A stretch of DNA of 64,000 bases from the NCBI GenBank assembly GCA_004194705.1, contig SADC01000962.1:1-64000 (forward strand), read 5' to 3'. Position numbers and translations under genes: made by a program. The notes beneath the pieces are model-generated. The model had not been told where the DNA came from. It ran no database searches and saw nothing but the letters and a program-made list of their open reading frames with translations. Shown here in pieces: positions 10,201 to 20,812 of the stretch. Within the stretch, counting starts at the first letter, position 1. Each line of letters starts with the position of its first letter. This DNA is from Ditylenchus dipsaci (Eukaryota > Nematoda > Chromadorea > Rhabditida > Anguinidae).

Positions 10201-12960
10201 TCAAGTCAGTTCAGCTAAAATATTGATCGGAGGTCGGTAAACTTGACTTTTAATCCATTCTCGTGAGAAACAATGGCACAGAGTCAGGTCAAGAGAGTAA
10301 GGCGGCCAAAGAAGATTTCAAGAGCTACGTCTCATACACCGATTTCAAAAGGTTTCTGTCAGATAACTGCGCTCTATTGTGAAAAAGCCAAATCGATGCT
10401 TTAACAAAAACTGTCATATCTTAGCAACTGTCAACGATAGTGACACAATTTTGTTTTTCAACAAAATCGCAATTATAGTGCTTTCAAATCAGGGGTCGAT
10501 CATAGAAAAATAATGTCTATTCAAGAAGCTTGGGCCAAAAGAAATGTAGGAGAAAAGGTTGGGCCACCCTGTAATTATCAAAACAACCACCCTCCCCCCC
10601 CCCCCCGACGCTCTGATTTTCGAAAAGTGACCGAAAATCACCTCTTAAACTCATTTTTCGCTCAATACGATAAAAGAAGCATTTCTAAACAGTTTCTCAT
10701 TAAAAAATTTGACCCTACTTGGATATATCCCTTCCCCCACCCATACCAACTTTTTTAAAAGTGTTTCCAAACACCCTATATCGATTCAAAATCGCTTCAG
10801 AAGCTCGAAAAAAAACATTATTTTTGGGTTTGGTCAATAAAAAATTAAGTTTTGTGCAGTTTGAAATTTCGACGTTTTGCCATTTTTACCATGTTTTTCA
10901 AAATATGACTTGAAAAAAAGAGCCTCTTAATGCATTTTTTATCAAGAGTCTCCCTCAGAATCATGTCTAAGGTAAGTGAGTTTGCGCATCTCTAACTATC
11001 AAGCCCCTTTCGGGGGCTTAGGGGGCTTGGTTGGTTAGAGATGCGCGCACTCATATACCTTACCCAATTTTATAAGCAAATCAACTGAACACGAATCCGG
11101 TGCTAGAATTGAGGGTTTGTATAACGAAAAAAGTTTTACGTTAAAATGTTTTTTGAATAATTTGGTTTTCATCCTTTATCGCTGTTATTCTACGCTATTT
11201 TCATGTAAAATCCACAAAATGAAGCAGTTCTTGATGCAGTTTTTCACAGGCTTTTGAATGGTATTTCTTGTTTTGTAAAATTAAAAACGTGTAAAAAAAT
11301 TCTTCGGGCATTAAAAACATCCCGATTTCTATAAAAATAGACCCACTCCTATGTTTTAATTTTTGACTTGTAAAACTAAGCTTTTAACAGCCTCACGATA
11401 TCACATCTGAAGACTGAGATTTAGGGCTATCGAATAAGAACAAAGATTGAAATAAGGTATGAATGTATCGGCGAAGTATAGATACTTTTATCTTCCCAAA
11501 TCAGTCTTTTTGTCTAAAAAAGAATTTTCTAGAAAAAACAATCCACATTAAGCCCAAAAGCCACCCTATTACCAATCTTCACACACGCCCCTCATTCGCA
11601 ATGGCCCCCGGCAAGCCTTCGTGCGTCAAAATTCCCTTATAAATACCTTCCGCAGAGCTCTTGGAGGGCCTTTCCCCCTATTCCTACCAGCCCCTCTTAA
11701 TCCTGACCCCTTTTATTTATCTAAATGTATTTATTTTATTTATATTCAGAGGCCAATAAACTTATTTAACTATTTTCCTTCTATTATTGTTGAGGGCCAG
11801 TTATTAATAAGAGGCCAAAAGGAACACCGCACTATTCTTCTGGTTCACAATAATAATGCGACCCACACTACCTGGATATTAGGTTGACTACCGAAATGGT
11901 GGTATTAAAGTGGTGGCACCTAAATAGTATCCAGGTAGTACAAATTAGGTGGTTTGATCTCATGCAAACTATTAGCTTTTTTTCTTCCTGTGGTACTTTA
12001 GAGGAGAGAATATGACATGAAAACCTCAATTTCCACAGTCTCTCACAATTTTAGTTTCGTTCAAATTATTATTTTTTGTATAGTAGCCGTACGCAAATCT
12101 TCATAGCTAGTGGTCAGTGTCCCGTGCCCTAAAAAGAATAACTTTTCGTCATTTATAAAAGAACTTTATTGATGCAAACAAAAAAATAATAACAACCAAC
12201 AATAGCAAATGTAAAAGTAAACAATAGCAAAATGAAAATACTGCACTCCTGTAATATCTTCGAATCTCAACAAATAAACCATGGAAAGTTTTTGGATATA
12301 TCCTGTCAGCATAATTTCATTCCGCCACATTCGGTTCGCATAATTACTCCATTTTTCATTGAAATCACCATTTTTCGCCCTCTATGCATAAACTATTTCA
12401 ATTTAGTCAACAACGAAAACTATGTGCTGAGAATAGAATTTCCACTTCACGAAGCTGCTAAGAGAGGCAATTTTGAGCTCTTGGAGGAATGTTTGAAAAA
12501 CAATGTGGGATTTAGTTACTAATTTTTATTTAAAAAAAGTTGAAGCTTTTTTAGGTTTCTGTCAATAGCTTGGACAAGTCTGGTAGTACAGCTTTGTATT
12601 GGGCTGCCCACGGGGGTCATTCTAAGATGGTACATTTCCTGCTAAACGTGCCTAAAATCTGCATCTCTTCGCAGGTATTTTAGCGAAAGATGTTGCCAAG
12701 GAAGCAATTTTAAGCTTTAGAACAAAATTGGAGACACACCCTTGCATGCAGCAAGCTGGAAAAATAGGTTGGAATGTGTTGAAATGCTGGTAGAGGCAGG
12801 CGCTGATGTACATAGTAAGAACAAGGAGCTGAAAAAGCCGGTGGATTTGGCAGCCAGTCCTGAAATCGCCGCGTTCCTGAGGTTGGCTATAAGAAAGGTG
12901 GTGGAACCGGAAGATAACTATGAAGGTAGTGCGGACTCTTCTGGTGGAGACGATAATTGA
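7277..12960 (+). CDS. OSTF1: OSTF1-like SH3/ankyrin adaptor (five exons)
   Basis: Osteoclast-stimulating factor 1 homologue, a small cytoplasmic adaptor. Exons: 7277-7354, 7404-7530, 12407-12504, 12555-12674 and 12721-12960; phases join cleanly to about 220 residues, against 214 in human. The start MPPPPPVAKPGRVQV matches the family's proline-rich N-terminus and leads into an SH3 domain (about residues 12-70: VLAGYSP, EEGDLLYI, LPSSYV). Ankyrin repeats follow: FPLHEAAKRGNFELLEECL, DKSGSTALYWAAHGGH, NKIGDTPLHAASWKN. The tail is acidic (EPEDNYEGSADSSGGDD). Introns 1, 3 and 4 are 46-50 bp, whereas intron 2 is 4.9 kb and full of transposons. Oddity: the SH3 tryptophan is not in frame; a TGG AAA sits one base out of frame near 7481. 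The identification rests on the ankyrin half and is firm. Confidence 0.88.
8124..8433. mobile_element. hAT-like MITE with CGTCCCG words, in OSTF1 intron 2
   Basis: The ends TATAGATGGC and GCCATCTCTA are inverted. The flanks GTTAAGAC (8116-8123) and GTAAAGAC (8434-8441) agree at 7 of 8 positions. The interior is runs of CGTCCCGTCCCG and its complement. Confidence 0.7.
8800..8912. repeat. imperfect tandem GCATGTGCATTTTCAAAA
   Basis: About four copies of an 18-25-bp unit built on GCATGTGCATTTTC, including an inverted copy at the left. Confidence 0.6.
9037..9804 (+). mobile_element. defective mariner transposon, in OSTF1 intron 2
   Basis: TIRs of about 140 bp start ACAGGTGTTAGAAAAGTTCG and are flanked by TA. 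The only ORF (9270-9665, plus) is the C-terminal half of a mariner transposase: [18 protein letters not shown] with the second catalytic Asp, then PNSPDWNVMDCFVW with the third. The helix-turn-helix domain and the first catalytic Asp are missing. At about 770 bp it is too short to be autonomous; full mariners are about 1.3 kb. Confidence 0.85.
9812..10571. mobile_element. TIR element, AGGGTGGCCCAAC ends
   Basis: GAGGGTGGCCCAACTTTTTC on the left is mirrored by GGTTGGGCCACCCTG on the right, with TA flanks. A second inverted pair, TTTTGGCCCAA / TTGGGCCAAAA, lies further in. No transposase frame is visible. It inserted a few bases from the mariner's right end. Confidence 0.65.
10572..12406. other. 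remainder of OSTF1 intron 2
   Basis: No exon is recognised. It includes a C-run at about 10593-10605, a CTGAACACGAATCCGGTGCT motif at 11087 (dispersed family), and a small palindrome at 11872-11940 built on CTACCTGGATA / TATCCAGGTAG. Confidence 0.5.
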
Positions 12961-13039
12961 TTAATTGGTTGTGGTTTCCCATTTATTTTAATATGATAAA
13001 AAGTGGTTTTTTGTAATTCCGGTTGACTACCGCTTGTTA

Positions 13040-13110
13040 CAGTCGACTCTCTCTATAACGACTCTCAATCGACCGGCCATACTGGGTCATTATAGAGAAT
13101 CAGTTTTAAA
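13040..13110. mobile_element. left end of a pogo-like MITE, broken by insertion
   Basis: TACAGTCGACTCTCTCTATAA opens a pogo-like MITE with the GACCGGCCATACTGGGTC centre. A TTAA element interrupts it at 13110 and no matching right end is found beyond. Confidence 0.5.
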
Positions 13111-13296
13111 GGACCATAGCTGTCGCCGACAACGAGAATTTCAAATGTTTGAATTCGCGCGGGACAGTTCTCTTTCGTCTTCTATTGTACTCTTTTGAGT
13201 CATTCGAAGCTAGTCGAAAGAGTACAGTGCGAGACAAAAGAGAACTGTCCCGAGCGAATTCAAACATTTGAAATTCTCGATGTCGGCTATGGTCCT
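13110..13296. mobile_element. TTAA piggyBac-like MITE, AGGACCATAG ends
   Basis: TTAA flanks both sides (13106-13109, 13297-13300). AGGACCATAGCTGTCG on the left mirrors CTATGGTCCT on the right, giving a near-perfect hairpin with GAATTTCAAATGTTTGAATTC in the arms. Confidence 0.7.
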
Positions 13297-13539
13297 TTAA
13301 AAGTAATGCAAGCTAATGGACATCATAATTTTTTGTGTTGTGCCTTTAGATCAATATATTTGTGGTAATTGCGTAATTTTGACATTGAAAAGTAATTTTG
13401 TGTGCAAATGTATATGATGAAGCTGTTAGTGAAAATACATTTCTTATCTTATTTTGCTACTATAACCAGATTTGTAACACTTATCATTTTATTTTACACA
13501 CAATTGACGACCTCCTCTATTTAAAACGGCGAGAAACCA

Positions 13540-14235
13540 CTTACGGATTTTGTTTTGCAGATTCCACATATGCGAATTAACAAATGCGGATTTTTACTTA
13601 CGTATTTCACATTTACGGATTTTAACCTACGGATTCCACACTTGCGGAACCCATATTTCCGGATTTTAATTTGCGGATTTCACGTTTGCGCATTTTTATT
13701 TGCTGACTTTTACTTGCGGACACACATTTAAGGATTATCACTTGCGCATTCTATCTTAGCAAAAAAAGAACGAGTTTCACTGTTTCTGTCAGTGCAAATT
13801 TCATATTGTTATGTCTACTTAAAGGGGCATGCCCTGCGTTTCAAAAATTAAGGCGAGGACCAGCAATTTTTTTTTGAATCCTTCCATTTCTCACTCGTTT
13901 TGCATCAAATCTAATATTGATGACCCTATACTTTCGAAAATACGAAATCCGTAATTGTGGAATCCGCAAAATAAAATCTGAATGTGTGAATCCGAAAATG
14001 TGGAATATGCAAGTACAGACGAACCTCGTTATAAGATACACCCAGGGACCGACCCAGCTGTATCTTATAACGAGGTGTATCTTATATAGGGGGGTAATTT
14101 GACGGGAGTTATTTAACTTGGGAGCGGACCCAGGTGTATCTTATAACGAGGTGTATCTTATATTGGGTGTATCTTATAACGAGGTTCTACTGTAGAAATG
14201 TGGAATCCGCAAGTCTAGAATCTGTATTTGTGGAA
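13540..14235. mobile_element. foldback element, GCGGATTCCACATTTG word
   Basis: The left arm repeats TTGCGGATTTTTACTT and GATTCCACATTTGCGG variants about eight times. The right arm holds the complement (AATGTGGAATCCGCAAG). Outer borders and TSD are not clear. A TTTAAAGGGGCATGCC end (13816) and a pogo-like MITE (14016-14192) are nested inside. Confidence 0.5.
14016..14192. mobile_element. pogo-like MITE, TATAAGATACACC word
   Basis: CAGACGAACCTCGTTATAAG on the left mirrors CTTATAACGAGGTTCTACTG on the right, flanked by TA. The internal centre reads CAGGGACCGACCCAGCTG. The word ATCTTATAACGAGGTGT occurs repeatedly. Confidence 0.75.
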
Positions 14236-14246
14236 TCCTTGGCCAG

Positions 14247-14285
14247 ACCTGTGCACGGGCCGGACCGGGCCGTGATTTTCGGAAC
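14247..14285. mobile_element. fragment of hAT-like end with CGGGCC words
   Basis: CAGACCTGTGCACGGGCC matches, inverted, the end at about 20812. The flanks do not duplicate, so the two are probably separate fragments. Confidence 0.4.
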
Positions 14286-14554
14286 TATTGCAATTGGTAA
14301 CCCCCAAAAAGTCAAATTTTTGAAAATGGAAAACCACAACATTCATGCCACAGTAAATTTATTATGCCTCCTTCAACCACAACAACCTGCATCAAGACTA
14401 TGGAGGACGGATCAAGACCATTGGGCATGGATCAGGAGTGTTGAGGATGGATAAGACCACTGGGGTGATTTAAGACCGACTCGACCGAAAAATGTCTAGT
14501 CGAAAAACATCCAATTCCCCAGTGAGAAGTTTAGTGTGCTTAGAGGTTTTGAGA

Positions 14555-15347
14555 GGAGTTGCGTAAAAAGCGCCGTTTTAAAAGCGCCGCGACAAAAAGC
14601 GCCGTTGCAAAAAGCGCCGCGGGAAAAGGCGCCGTTCTAAAAGCGCCGTGGTAAAAGCGCTGTTTTAAAAGCACCGCAAAAAAAGCGCCGTGAAAAAGGC
14701 TCTAGGTAAATTGTTTGGGCTTTCGCATTTGGGCACTGGCAAGGTGAGCCCGAAACCTTATATTAAGGTTTCTAGCCTGTTTTGCTAACTGGAGCTGGGC
14801 AAAAGAATCTCTATATGCATTTTATGATTAAGAGTCCAGGCTCGGAATTACCGTAATTCCTCTAATAAGCCGCCCCCCCCTAAATTCAAAAAACGGGTTT
14901 CTGGCATTGTGTTTTGACCTATGTTTGAAAACCACTGTTAGGCAAGTCACCATCTATTTTGTAGCTCATCTCACTGGCTACAAATTGAGGGGTAACTTGC
15001 CAAAGAGGAGTCTTCAAAAAATGGGTCAAAACACAATGCCAAGAACACGATTTTGAACCAGAGGGGGGGGGCGGCTTATTAGAGGAATTACGGTATGTCT
15101 AAGGTAAGTGAGTGCGCGCATCTCTAACCAACCAAGCCCCCGAAGAGCGCAACCTTCAGTTCAAATCCCATCTTTCTTGGTGTATTCAAGGGTATTCACG
15201 TAAGAATTCAAAAGTTATCGGCGAATTTACCTGTCGGCAAAAAATGAAATAAATAATTGGCACTTTTTCCATGCCTTTTTTCCCGGCTCTTTTTGCGCGG
15301 CGCTTTTTGATCGGCGCTTTTCACTCCGGCGCTTTTTACTGGACACC
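14555..15347. mobile_element. foldback element, AAAAAGCGCCG word
   Basis: GG...CC termini of 20 bp on each side lead into five to eight tandem AAAAGCGCCGTTTT-type words. Perfect TTTTGAGA repeats flank it (14547-14554, 15348-15355). A CCGTAAT-ended MITE is nested inside. Confidence 0.75.
14851..15093. mobile_element. CCGTAAT-ended MITE, nested
   Basis: CCGTAATTCCTCTAATAAGC mirrors GCTTATTAGAGGAATTACGG, with TA on both sides. The interior has the CTCACTGGCTACAAATTG segment shared with the copies at 49634 and about 54480. Confidence 0.75.
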
Positions 15348-15823
15348 TTTTGAGAGGTTAAGACAGTTTTGAGCGGTTTAGGGCAATTCAGGGTGGTTGG
15401 AATTGTTTCGACTCAAGGGTAACCATGAGTTGACTGTAGAGGATGCACTTAGGGGGTGCACTTAGGGAGGGGGGGGTGCACTTCAAGGGGAGTGCACTTC
15501 ATATGCTGTCTTTTTACCAATTTGCATTTATTAACAGTAAATAATCAATGATAGTGCTTGTTGAAAAAAATAATCATAGCAGATATACTGTTCGATAATA
15601 AATAAAATAAAGATTAATTATAAATAAGGCCAACGTAAGAGACTGATGCCAGCACAAGCAGGTATCCCTGTCAGAAATTTCTCGCTACGCCTCTGTCAAT
15701 TATGGTCGACCAATTTCACGCTTGGTGATGCAAGAAGTGATGGCAAACAAAAGAGAAAAGTTTTTATTTTTTCTAGACTTCCTGCAATACTCTTCGCGTG
15801 TATGTAGGTATGTGGGTGGGCAC

Positions 15824-15955
15824 CAGGGTGGTATACTCGACAATTACCTCAGCCATCAGCCTCAGCCGCTGAGGTCTGAAAATTTTTATCAGCCTCAGCC
15901 GTCAGCCAGGCTTAAAATTTTTCTCATCCATCAGCCGGCTGAGGTCACCACCCTG
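15824..15955. mobile_element. hAT-like MITE with CAGCC words
   Basis: CAGGGTGGT and ACCACCCTG ends, a perfect 8-bp TSD GTGGGCAC (15816-15823, 15956-15963), and arms of CTCAGCCATCAGCC repeats. Confidence 0.8.
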
Positions 15956-16023
15956 GTGGGCACGTAGGGTTAGTACACACTTGCACACGTGGGTTTATTG
16001 GAGGAGAAAAAATACGCTTTTAA

Positions 16024-16213
16024 AGAACCACGGTTTTCGCGCGCAGCGGCGTGTGCACAATTTGAATTGGCGGGGGACACTTCTCTTTCGTCTGGCACTG
16101 TACTCTTTGGAGTCGTTCGACATTACTCCAAAGAGTACAGTACCAGACGAAAGAGAAGTGTCCCCGTCAATTCAAATTTTGCACATGCCACTGCGCGAAA
16201 AAATCACGGTCCT
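16024..16213. mobile_element. TTAA piggyBac-like MITE, AGAACCACGG ends
   Basis: TTAA flanks on both sides. The arms carry GCGCGCAGCGGCGTG and CCAGACGAAAGAGAAGTGTC, forming a long hairpin. Same family as 3528. Confidence 0.7.
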
Positions 16214-16557
16214 TTAAAGTTTAAAGTTCCAAATTGGAAACACTTTGAAAAAAGTTGATTGGGGGGGGGGGTGATTATATCCAAGTAGGGTCGATTTTTT
16301 TATTTTCTCTGTTGGCTAACCATCCGGGTTATCGAGGGGACTAATTTCACCCTGTTCGACTGCACAAAATTTTTGGTTGTGTAAATTTTTTCATATAGTT
16401 GGAAAAGTTGGAGTGAAATCATGAATATCAGAATTTCTGAATGCCTTCAAAAAATGTCCTAAAAATCGAAAAAAGGTTGATTAGTTAGTCTAGAGCACCT
16501 ACTTGCAAGAAGGATAACGAGGGATATCTCTTGGACCTGTACATCCTGGACCTTTAA

Positions 16558-16885
16558 AGGGGCATACCAGCGCGTTACACGGTCAATTTCAAATTTTCAA
16601 AAGGCGGGGACCAGCCATATTCAAACGAGAATCATTTTTAAATGCAAATTTGTTATTCTGTAAAGAGAAATAAGTTGTAAAAAGCACAGCATCGGTTTAA
16701 TAACATGTGTGGCTCAGTGGTAATGTGCTGATGTGGTCTGAACGTGGTGGAGTTCGGTTCCAACACGGTGTATAGCTTTTTGTATAAAATGACAAATTTG
16801 CATTTAAAAATAATTCTCGTTTGAATATGGCTGGTCCCGCCTTTTGCGAATTTTAAATCACACGTGTAACGCGCCGGTATGCCCT
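16558..16885. mobile_element. TTAA piggyBac-like MITE carrying a tRNA-like core
   Basis: AGGGGCATACCAGCGCGTTA is mirrored by TAACGCGCCGGTATGCCCT between TTAA sites (16554-16557, 16886-16889). The centre holds the tRNA-like sequence at 16708-16770. Confidence 0.75.
16708..16770 (+). repeat. tRNA-like (SINE-type) core
   Basis: The A-box-like TGGCTCAGTGGTAATGTGC and the B-box-like TTCGGTTCCAAC resemble an internal RNA polymerase III promoter. The flanks do not fold into an acceptor stem, so this is a tRNA-derived repeat and not a tRNA gene. Confidence 0.5.
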
Positions 16886-16889
16886 TTAA

Positions 16890-17114
16890 AGGGCCTGACC
16901 TCTTCCTACTCGGTGGTCCCCCGCCAATTCAAAAATTTTTCCTTGATCATTGGACTTCTGTACGATTTTTCCGCTAGGTTTCTAACAAAACTAAGCCTAA
17001 AATTTGATTTCAGGCCTAGTTTAGTTAGAAACGTGGCGGAAAAATCCGTACAGAAGTCCAATGATCGAGGAAAAATTTTTTGGCGGTGACCACCGAGTAG
17101 GAAGGGTCAGGCCT
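16890..17114. mobile_element. TTAA piggyBac-like MITE, AGGGCCTGACC ends
   Basis: TTAA at 16886-16889 and 17115-17118. AGGGCCTGACCTCTTCCTAC mirrors GTAGGAAGGGTCAGGCCT. A second copy is at 43183-43408. Confidence 0.75.
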
Positions 17115-17118
17115 TTAA

Positions 17119-17366
17119 CACAAATTTGTTATTCTGTGAAGAACAATAAATTATGAAAAGCACACAGTTAGTCTAATAACATGGGTAGCTCAGCGGTAAT
17201 GTGCTGAAGTAATCCGAACATGGTCGAGCTCGGTTCCAACACAGAGTATAGTTTTTGTTTAGAATGACAAATTTGCATTTAAAAATAATTCTCGTTTGAA
17301 TATGGCTGGTCCCCCCACCTTTTGCGAATATGAAATTGCACGTGTAACGCGCTGGTATGCCCCTTT
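17119..17366. mobile_element. partial direct copy of the 16558 element
   Basis: The right two-thirds of the 16558 element is repeated in the same orientation, including a second tRNA-like core (17183-17242) and the GTAACGCGCTGGTATGCCCC end. Its left end is replaced by the 16890 element. Confidence 0.65.
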
Positions 17367-17370
17367 TTAA

Positions 17371-17847
17371 ACGGCTCTACCCCGTTAGCGCCCCAATTGT
17401 TTGCGCCAAAAATCGTTACAGCCAAAACCGTTACATTTTTAATTAATTAGCTTGCTATATATAGTTTTTCTAAGTAGTTTCGTGGATATTGTCATTTACA
17501 AGTTAATACTCAAATTGAGGCCAGAGAGACCGGCTACGTTTTGAGCATAAATTTGTAAATGACCACATCTGCAAATTTATTAAAAACTCCAAAAGTTCTC
17601 AAAAAAGTCCAGAATTCTGGAAATTTTGGAGTTTTTACCAAATTTTGCAAATATGGTCATTTACAACCTTATGCTCAAAATGTAGCCCGTCTCTCTGGGA
17701 TCAATTTGAGTATTAACTTAGAAATGAGAATATTCACGAAATTACTTAGAAAAACCATATTTAGCAAGCTAATTAATTAAAATGTGACGGTTTTTGCTAT
17801 AACGATTCTTGGCGCAAACAATTTGGGCGCTAATGGGGTAGAGCCGT
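17371..17847. mobile_element. TTAA-flanked palindromic element, TTAGCGCC words
   Basis: TTAA flanks (17367-17370, 17848-17851). ACGGCTCTACCCCGTTAGCG mirrors GCTAATGGGGTAGAGCCGT. Words such as TTTGCGCCAAAAATCGTTAC stand in both arms. Confidence 0.7.
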
Positions 17848-18076
17848 TTAAACACCTATTGAAAGTTGTTTTCCACCGAATTTCGGTCAGACTTGTCGGG
17901 AGCCTTATGTGAGTTTATGCGGCGTCAGTCTCATACGTTGGTCTTATTTATAAACAGTCGTTTTTTATTTATTATTTAAGAGTATATCTGCTTTGACTAT
18001 TTTTTGTCAACAAACACTCATTGATTACTTGCTGTTTATAAATGAAAATTGGTAAAAAAAATAAAAAGTTGAAAAA

Positions 18077-18143
18077 TGCACCAGCTGGGAGTCGAACCTT
18101 CGACATTAAACAGAAGGGCTGATAACGGTTCTACTGCACCATA
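18077..18143 (-). repeat. tRNA-like (SINE-type) sequence
   Basis: On the minus strand TGGTGCAGTAGAAC precedes an exact B box, GGTTCGACTCC, 35-45 bp downstream. The T-arm stem does not pair well, so this is a tRNA-derived repeat. Confidence 0.5.
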
Positions 18144-18348
18144 CTGAGATGTTTGAGTCTGATTTTAATCAGCATTATATTCTAGCTAGCGAATTTTCAA
18201 TTTTTAAAGACCCATATCTTGGCGTAGATCGCTCCATAGCAGATTCTGCGACCAATTCCGTGATCAGCATTACTAGAGCTATCCTTTGGTATATAAGGTT
18301 TTTTAATAGGCCACAGTCGGGTCGTGCACTTCCCGTGTTAGCAAAACG

Positions 18349-19515
18349 ATTTTGAGTTGTTTTAGTCATTCGATTATATCTTTTAATTCGAATAGAATTT
18401 TGTGTAACTAAAGCTCTTATCAGGTGCAGAATTCAACAGGCTTTCAAATAAATACAAATTTAGTCGGGTAAATTGCCGTATTACACGCAAAATATTAGCA
18501 TTTTTTCGAAAATCCCATGAAATACAGAATTTAGTCCCTTCGTATAAACACTAAAAAATCATTGGTATCACCGTTTATTATTCAGTACTTATATTGCAGT
18601 AGAAAGCGCAGATTCTGCGCATCATTTTGATACCAAAGAAGACAGCAAATCATAGAACAAAGCAGTACCAGGATGAACAAATCGGTTGGTGACCAGGCTT
18701 TTTTCGGGTTTATTCAAATTTGCGCCTTTCTTGGCGTTCTGTACTTTAAAGCTTTTTACAGTTGCAAACGAATGTTCTAGATCTTCTCAACATCAACTGC
18801 CCCAAATATCAAAAAAAGAAACTTTTTCTCGAGAAAACGTGAAAATACAGAACGCCAAGAAAGGCGCGTATTTGAATAAATCCGAAAAAGCCTGGTCACT
18901 AAACAATTTGTTGATCCTGGTACTGCTTTGTTCTATATTTTGCTGCCTTCTTTGATATCAAAATGATGCGCAGAATCTGCACTTTCTGCTGCAGTAAAGT
19001 ACTGAAATATAAACGGTGATACCATTGATTTTTTAGTGTTTATAGGAAGAAACTAAAATCTGTATTTCATGGGATTTTTAAAAATGCTAATATTTTGCAT
19101 GTAATACGGCAATTTACCAGGGCTTTAAAAACATCCGGAAGATACATCCGGATGTGGATGTTTACATCCGTAACATCCACATCCGGCGGATGTGGATGTT
19201 GGATGTCAAAAAAATTTGAATCGGATGTCAGCGGATGTTTTCATTGATTTTTCATGGATTTTTCGGATGTTTTCGGATGTTTCGGATGTCAAAAATTCAC
19301 ATCCGGATGTCGGATGTGGATGTGGATGTCAAATTTTTTTGGCCGGATGTGGATGTAGGATGTCAAAAAAAAAATTTTTAAAGCCCTGCAATTTACCCGG
19401 CTAAGTTTGCATTAATTTGAAAGCCTGTTGAATTCTGCACCTGATAAAAGCTTTAGTTACACAAAATCGACTCCGAATAAAAAGATACGATCAAATAATT
19501 AAAACAACTCAGAAT
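18349..19515. repeat. large palindrome with nested hAT-like MITE in right arm
   Basis: Left arm segments GGTGCAGAATTCAACAGG, CGGGTAAATTGCCGTATTAC and CTTTCTTGGCGTTCTGTA are mirrored at about 18850-19515. The only large asymmetry is the MITE at 19118-19388. No protein frame is recognised. Confidence 0.75.
19118..19388. mobile_element. hAT-like MITE with GGATGT words
   Basis: CAGGGCTTTAAAA and TTTTTAAAGCCCTG ends, perfect 8-bp TSD CAATTTAC (19110-19117, 19389-19396), and an interior made almost only of GGATGT or ACATCC words. Confidence 0.85.
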
Positions 19516-19754
19516 GGAGAATGTCCATTTATGAATTTCTAAAAAAAGATGCAAAAAAGACTTTTTTTGGAAGTTTTCTTGCGCCTATCTTGTTCAGCGC
19601 AAAATTCTTAACAAAACGCTCCCATTAGCACAAACCGGCTTTTAAGTGTTAACAAATTTCGTCTAAAATTTTTGGGGTACAGCCAAATTTCGCAGGCATA
19701 ATCATAAGAACCTTATATTCAAAATGCAGCCCTGCTTTCTATCGTCATTTCGGG

Positions 19755-20140
19755 GTATAGACGTTTCTCGAAATTGAAACTTTTTTCATTTTCGAGAAAC
19801 GTTTCTCGAATTGAAACTCAAGAGAGTAAAATATCTCTAGGTGTATACCTTATTTAGACATATCAAGGTATTTGGCTGAATGTGATGGCCAAAGTCCAGC
19901 ATATTCCACATTGCGGGGGTTAGGGTTAACACATGTATGTACGCTTATCCCTTGCAATGTGGAGTGTGCTGGTCTTTGCCGCGAAGCGGCCAAATACCCT
20001 TGGTATGTCTAAATAAGTATCTTTACAGGTATACATATATACCCCTAGAGATATTTTACTCTTTTGAGTTTCAAATTCGAGAAACGTTTCTCGAAAATGA
20101 AAAAAGTTTCATTTTCGAGAAACGTCTATGCACCGTCATT
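19755..20140. repeat. palindrome with TTTCTCGAAA words
   Basis: The arms share ACGTTTCTCGAAATTGAAAC, AGAGTAAAATATCTC and GTCTAAATAAG-type segments in inverted order. The loop has the GTGGAGTGTGCTGGTCTT + GCCGCGAAGCGGCC module also present at 6289-6333. Confidence 0.6.
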
Positions 20141-20205
20141 TCCAGTGTAAAAATTGTATATAATAAGATCCATTAGAGCAACGATAAAATTGTAAGCTCT
20201 AAAAC

Positions 20206-20359
20206 GGCTACCAGACAAATTCCAATATTTTTGGAAAATGTCGCGCGACATTTTCCAATATTTTTTCGGTGAATTCGGACGAAACATCCGAATCGACCGA
20301 TAAATATTGGAAAATGTCGCGCGACATTTTCCAAAAATATTGGAATTTGTCTGGTAGCC
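20206..20359. mobile_element. hairpin element, GGCTACCAG ends
   Basis: GGCTACCAGACAAATTCC is mirrored exactly at the right. Perfect 8-bp repeats TCTAAAAC flank it. Each arm also contains the self-palindrome TGTCGCGCGACA. A fragment recurs at 61333-61385. Confidence 0.7.
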
Positions 20360-20394
20360 TCTAAAACAGTTCCGAAAACTAGCGAAAGGCTTTT

Positions 20395-20690
20395 TTCTGC
20401 TACCAAAAAGACCTTTTTTGCTAGAAATATTATTGCTGCAAAAAGACTTTTTCTTGCTGCATGTCGGCTTTTTGCTACAAAAAATATTTATTGCAGTAAA
20501 TAAACTCATTAGACAAAGTATTCTGTCTGTCAGTATTCTGTTCAAGTATTTTGACCAAAATAAACTCATTAGATTTTCAGTGCCGGTCCCGAGGAGTGTC
20601 ACTATATGGAGATTTGACTGAAATTTTATTCGGTGGAATATAGAAAAATTTGGAATGGCGGTGCTAAACAATTTGGAAAAATTCGTGAAT
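20395..20690. repeat. GCAAAAAGACTTTTT-word repeat
   Basis: Several GCTGCAAAAAGACTTTTT-type words lie here, related to the arrays at 37000, 38850 and 50470. Confidence 0.4.
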
Positions 20691-20699
20691 CACCCTGTA

Positions 20700-20812
20700 T
20701 AGTGACTATATACGGGCGGGCCGAAAAAAATTAAGCTGCGGGCCGGACCCAAAAAAAATATTCGGGCGGGCCGGGCCGTGAAAAAGTGGGCCCATGCACA
20801 GGCCTGCCAGCG
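20700..20812. mobile_element. hAT-like end with CGGGCGGGCC words
   Basis: Repeated GGGCGGGCCG words end in GGGCCCATGCACAGGCCTG, the inverse of the 14247 fragment. Confidence 0.4.

Noticed and set aside
18077..18143. Functional tRNA gene
   Set aside because: B box is good, but the acceptor and T stems do not pair and no plausible anticodon arm forms.
19916..19931. Telomeric GGTTAGGGTTAA
   Set aside because: A single occurrence in a palindrome loop, not an array.
20126..20671. 181-residue minus ORF as a gene
   Set aside because: It runs across the 20206 hairpin and a word array; both halves are repeat sequence.
14247..20812. A single 6.5-kb hAT element between the two CGGGCC ends
   Set aside because: Ends are inverted, but the flanks do not form a target duplication; more likely two fragments.
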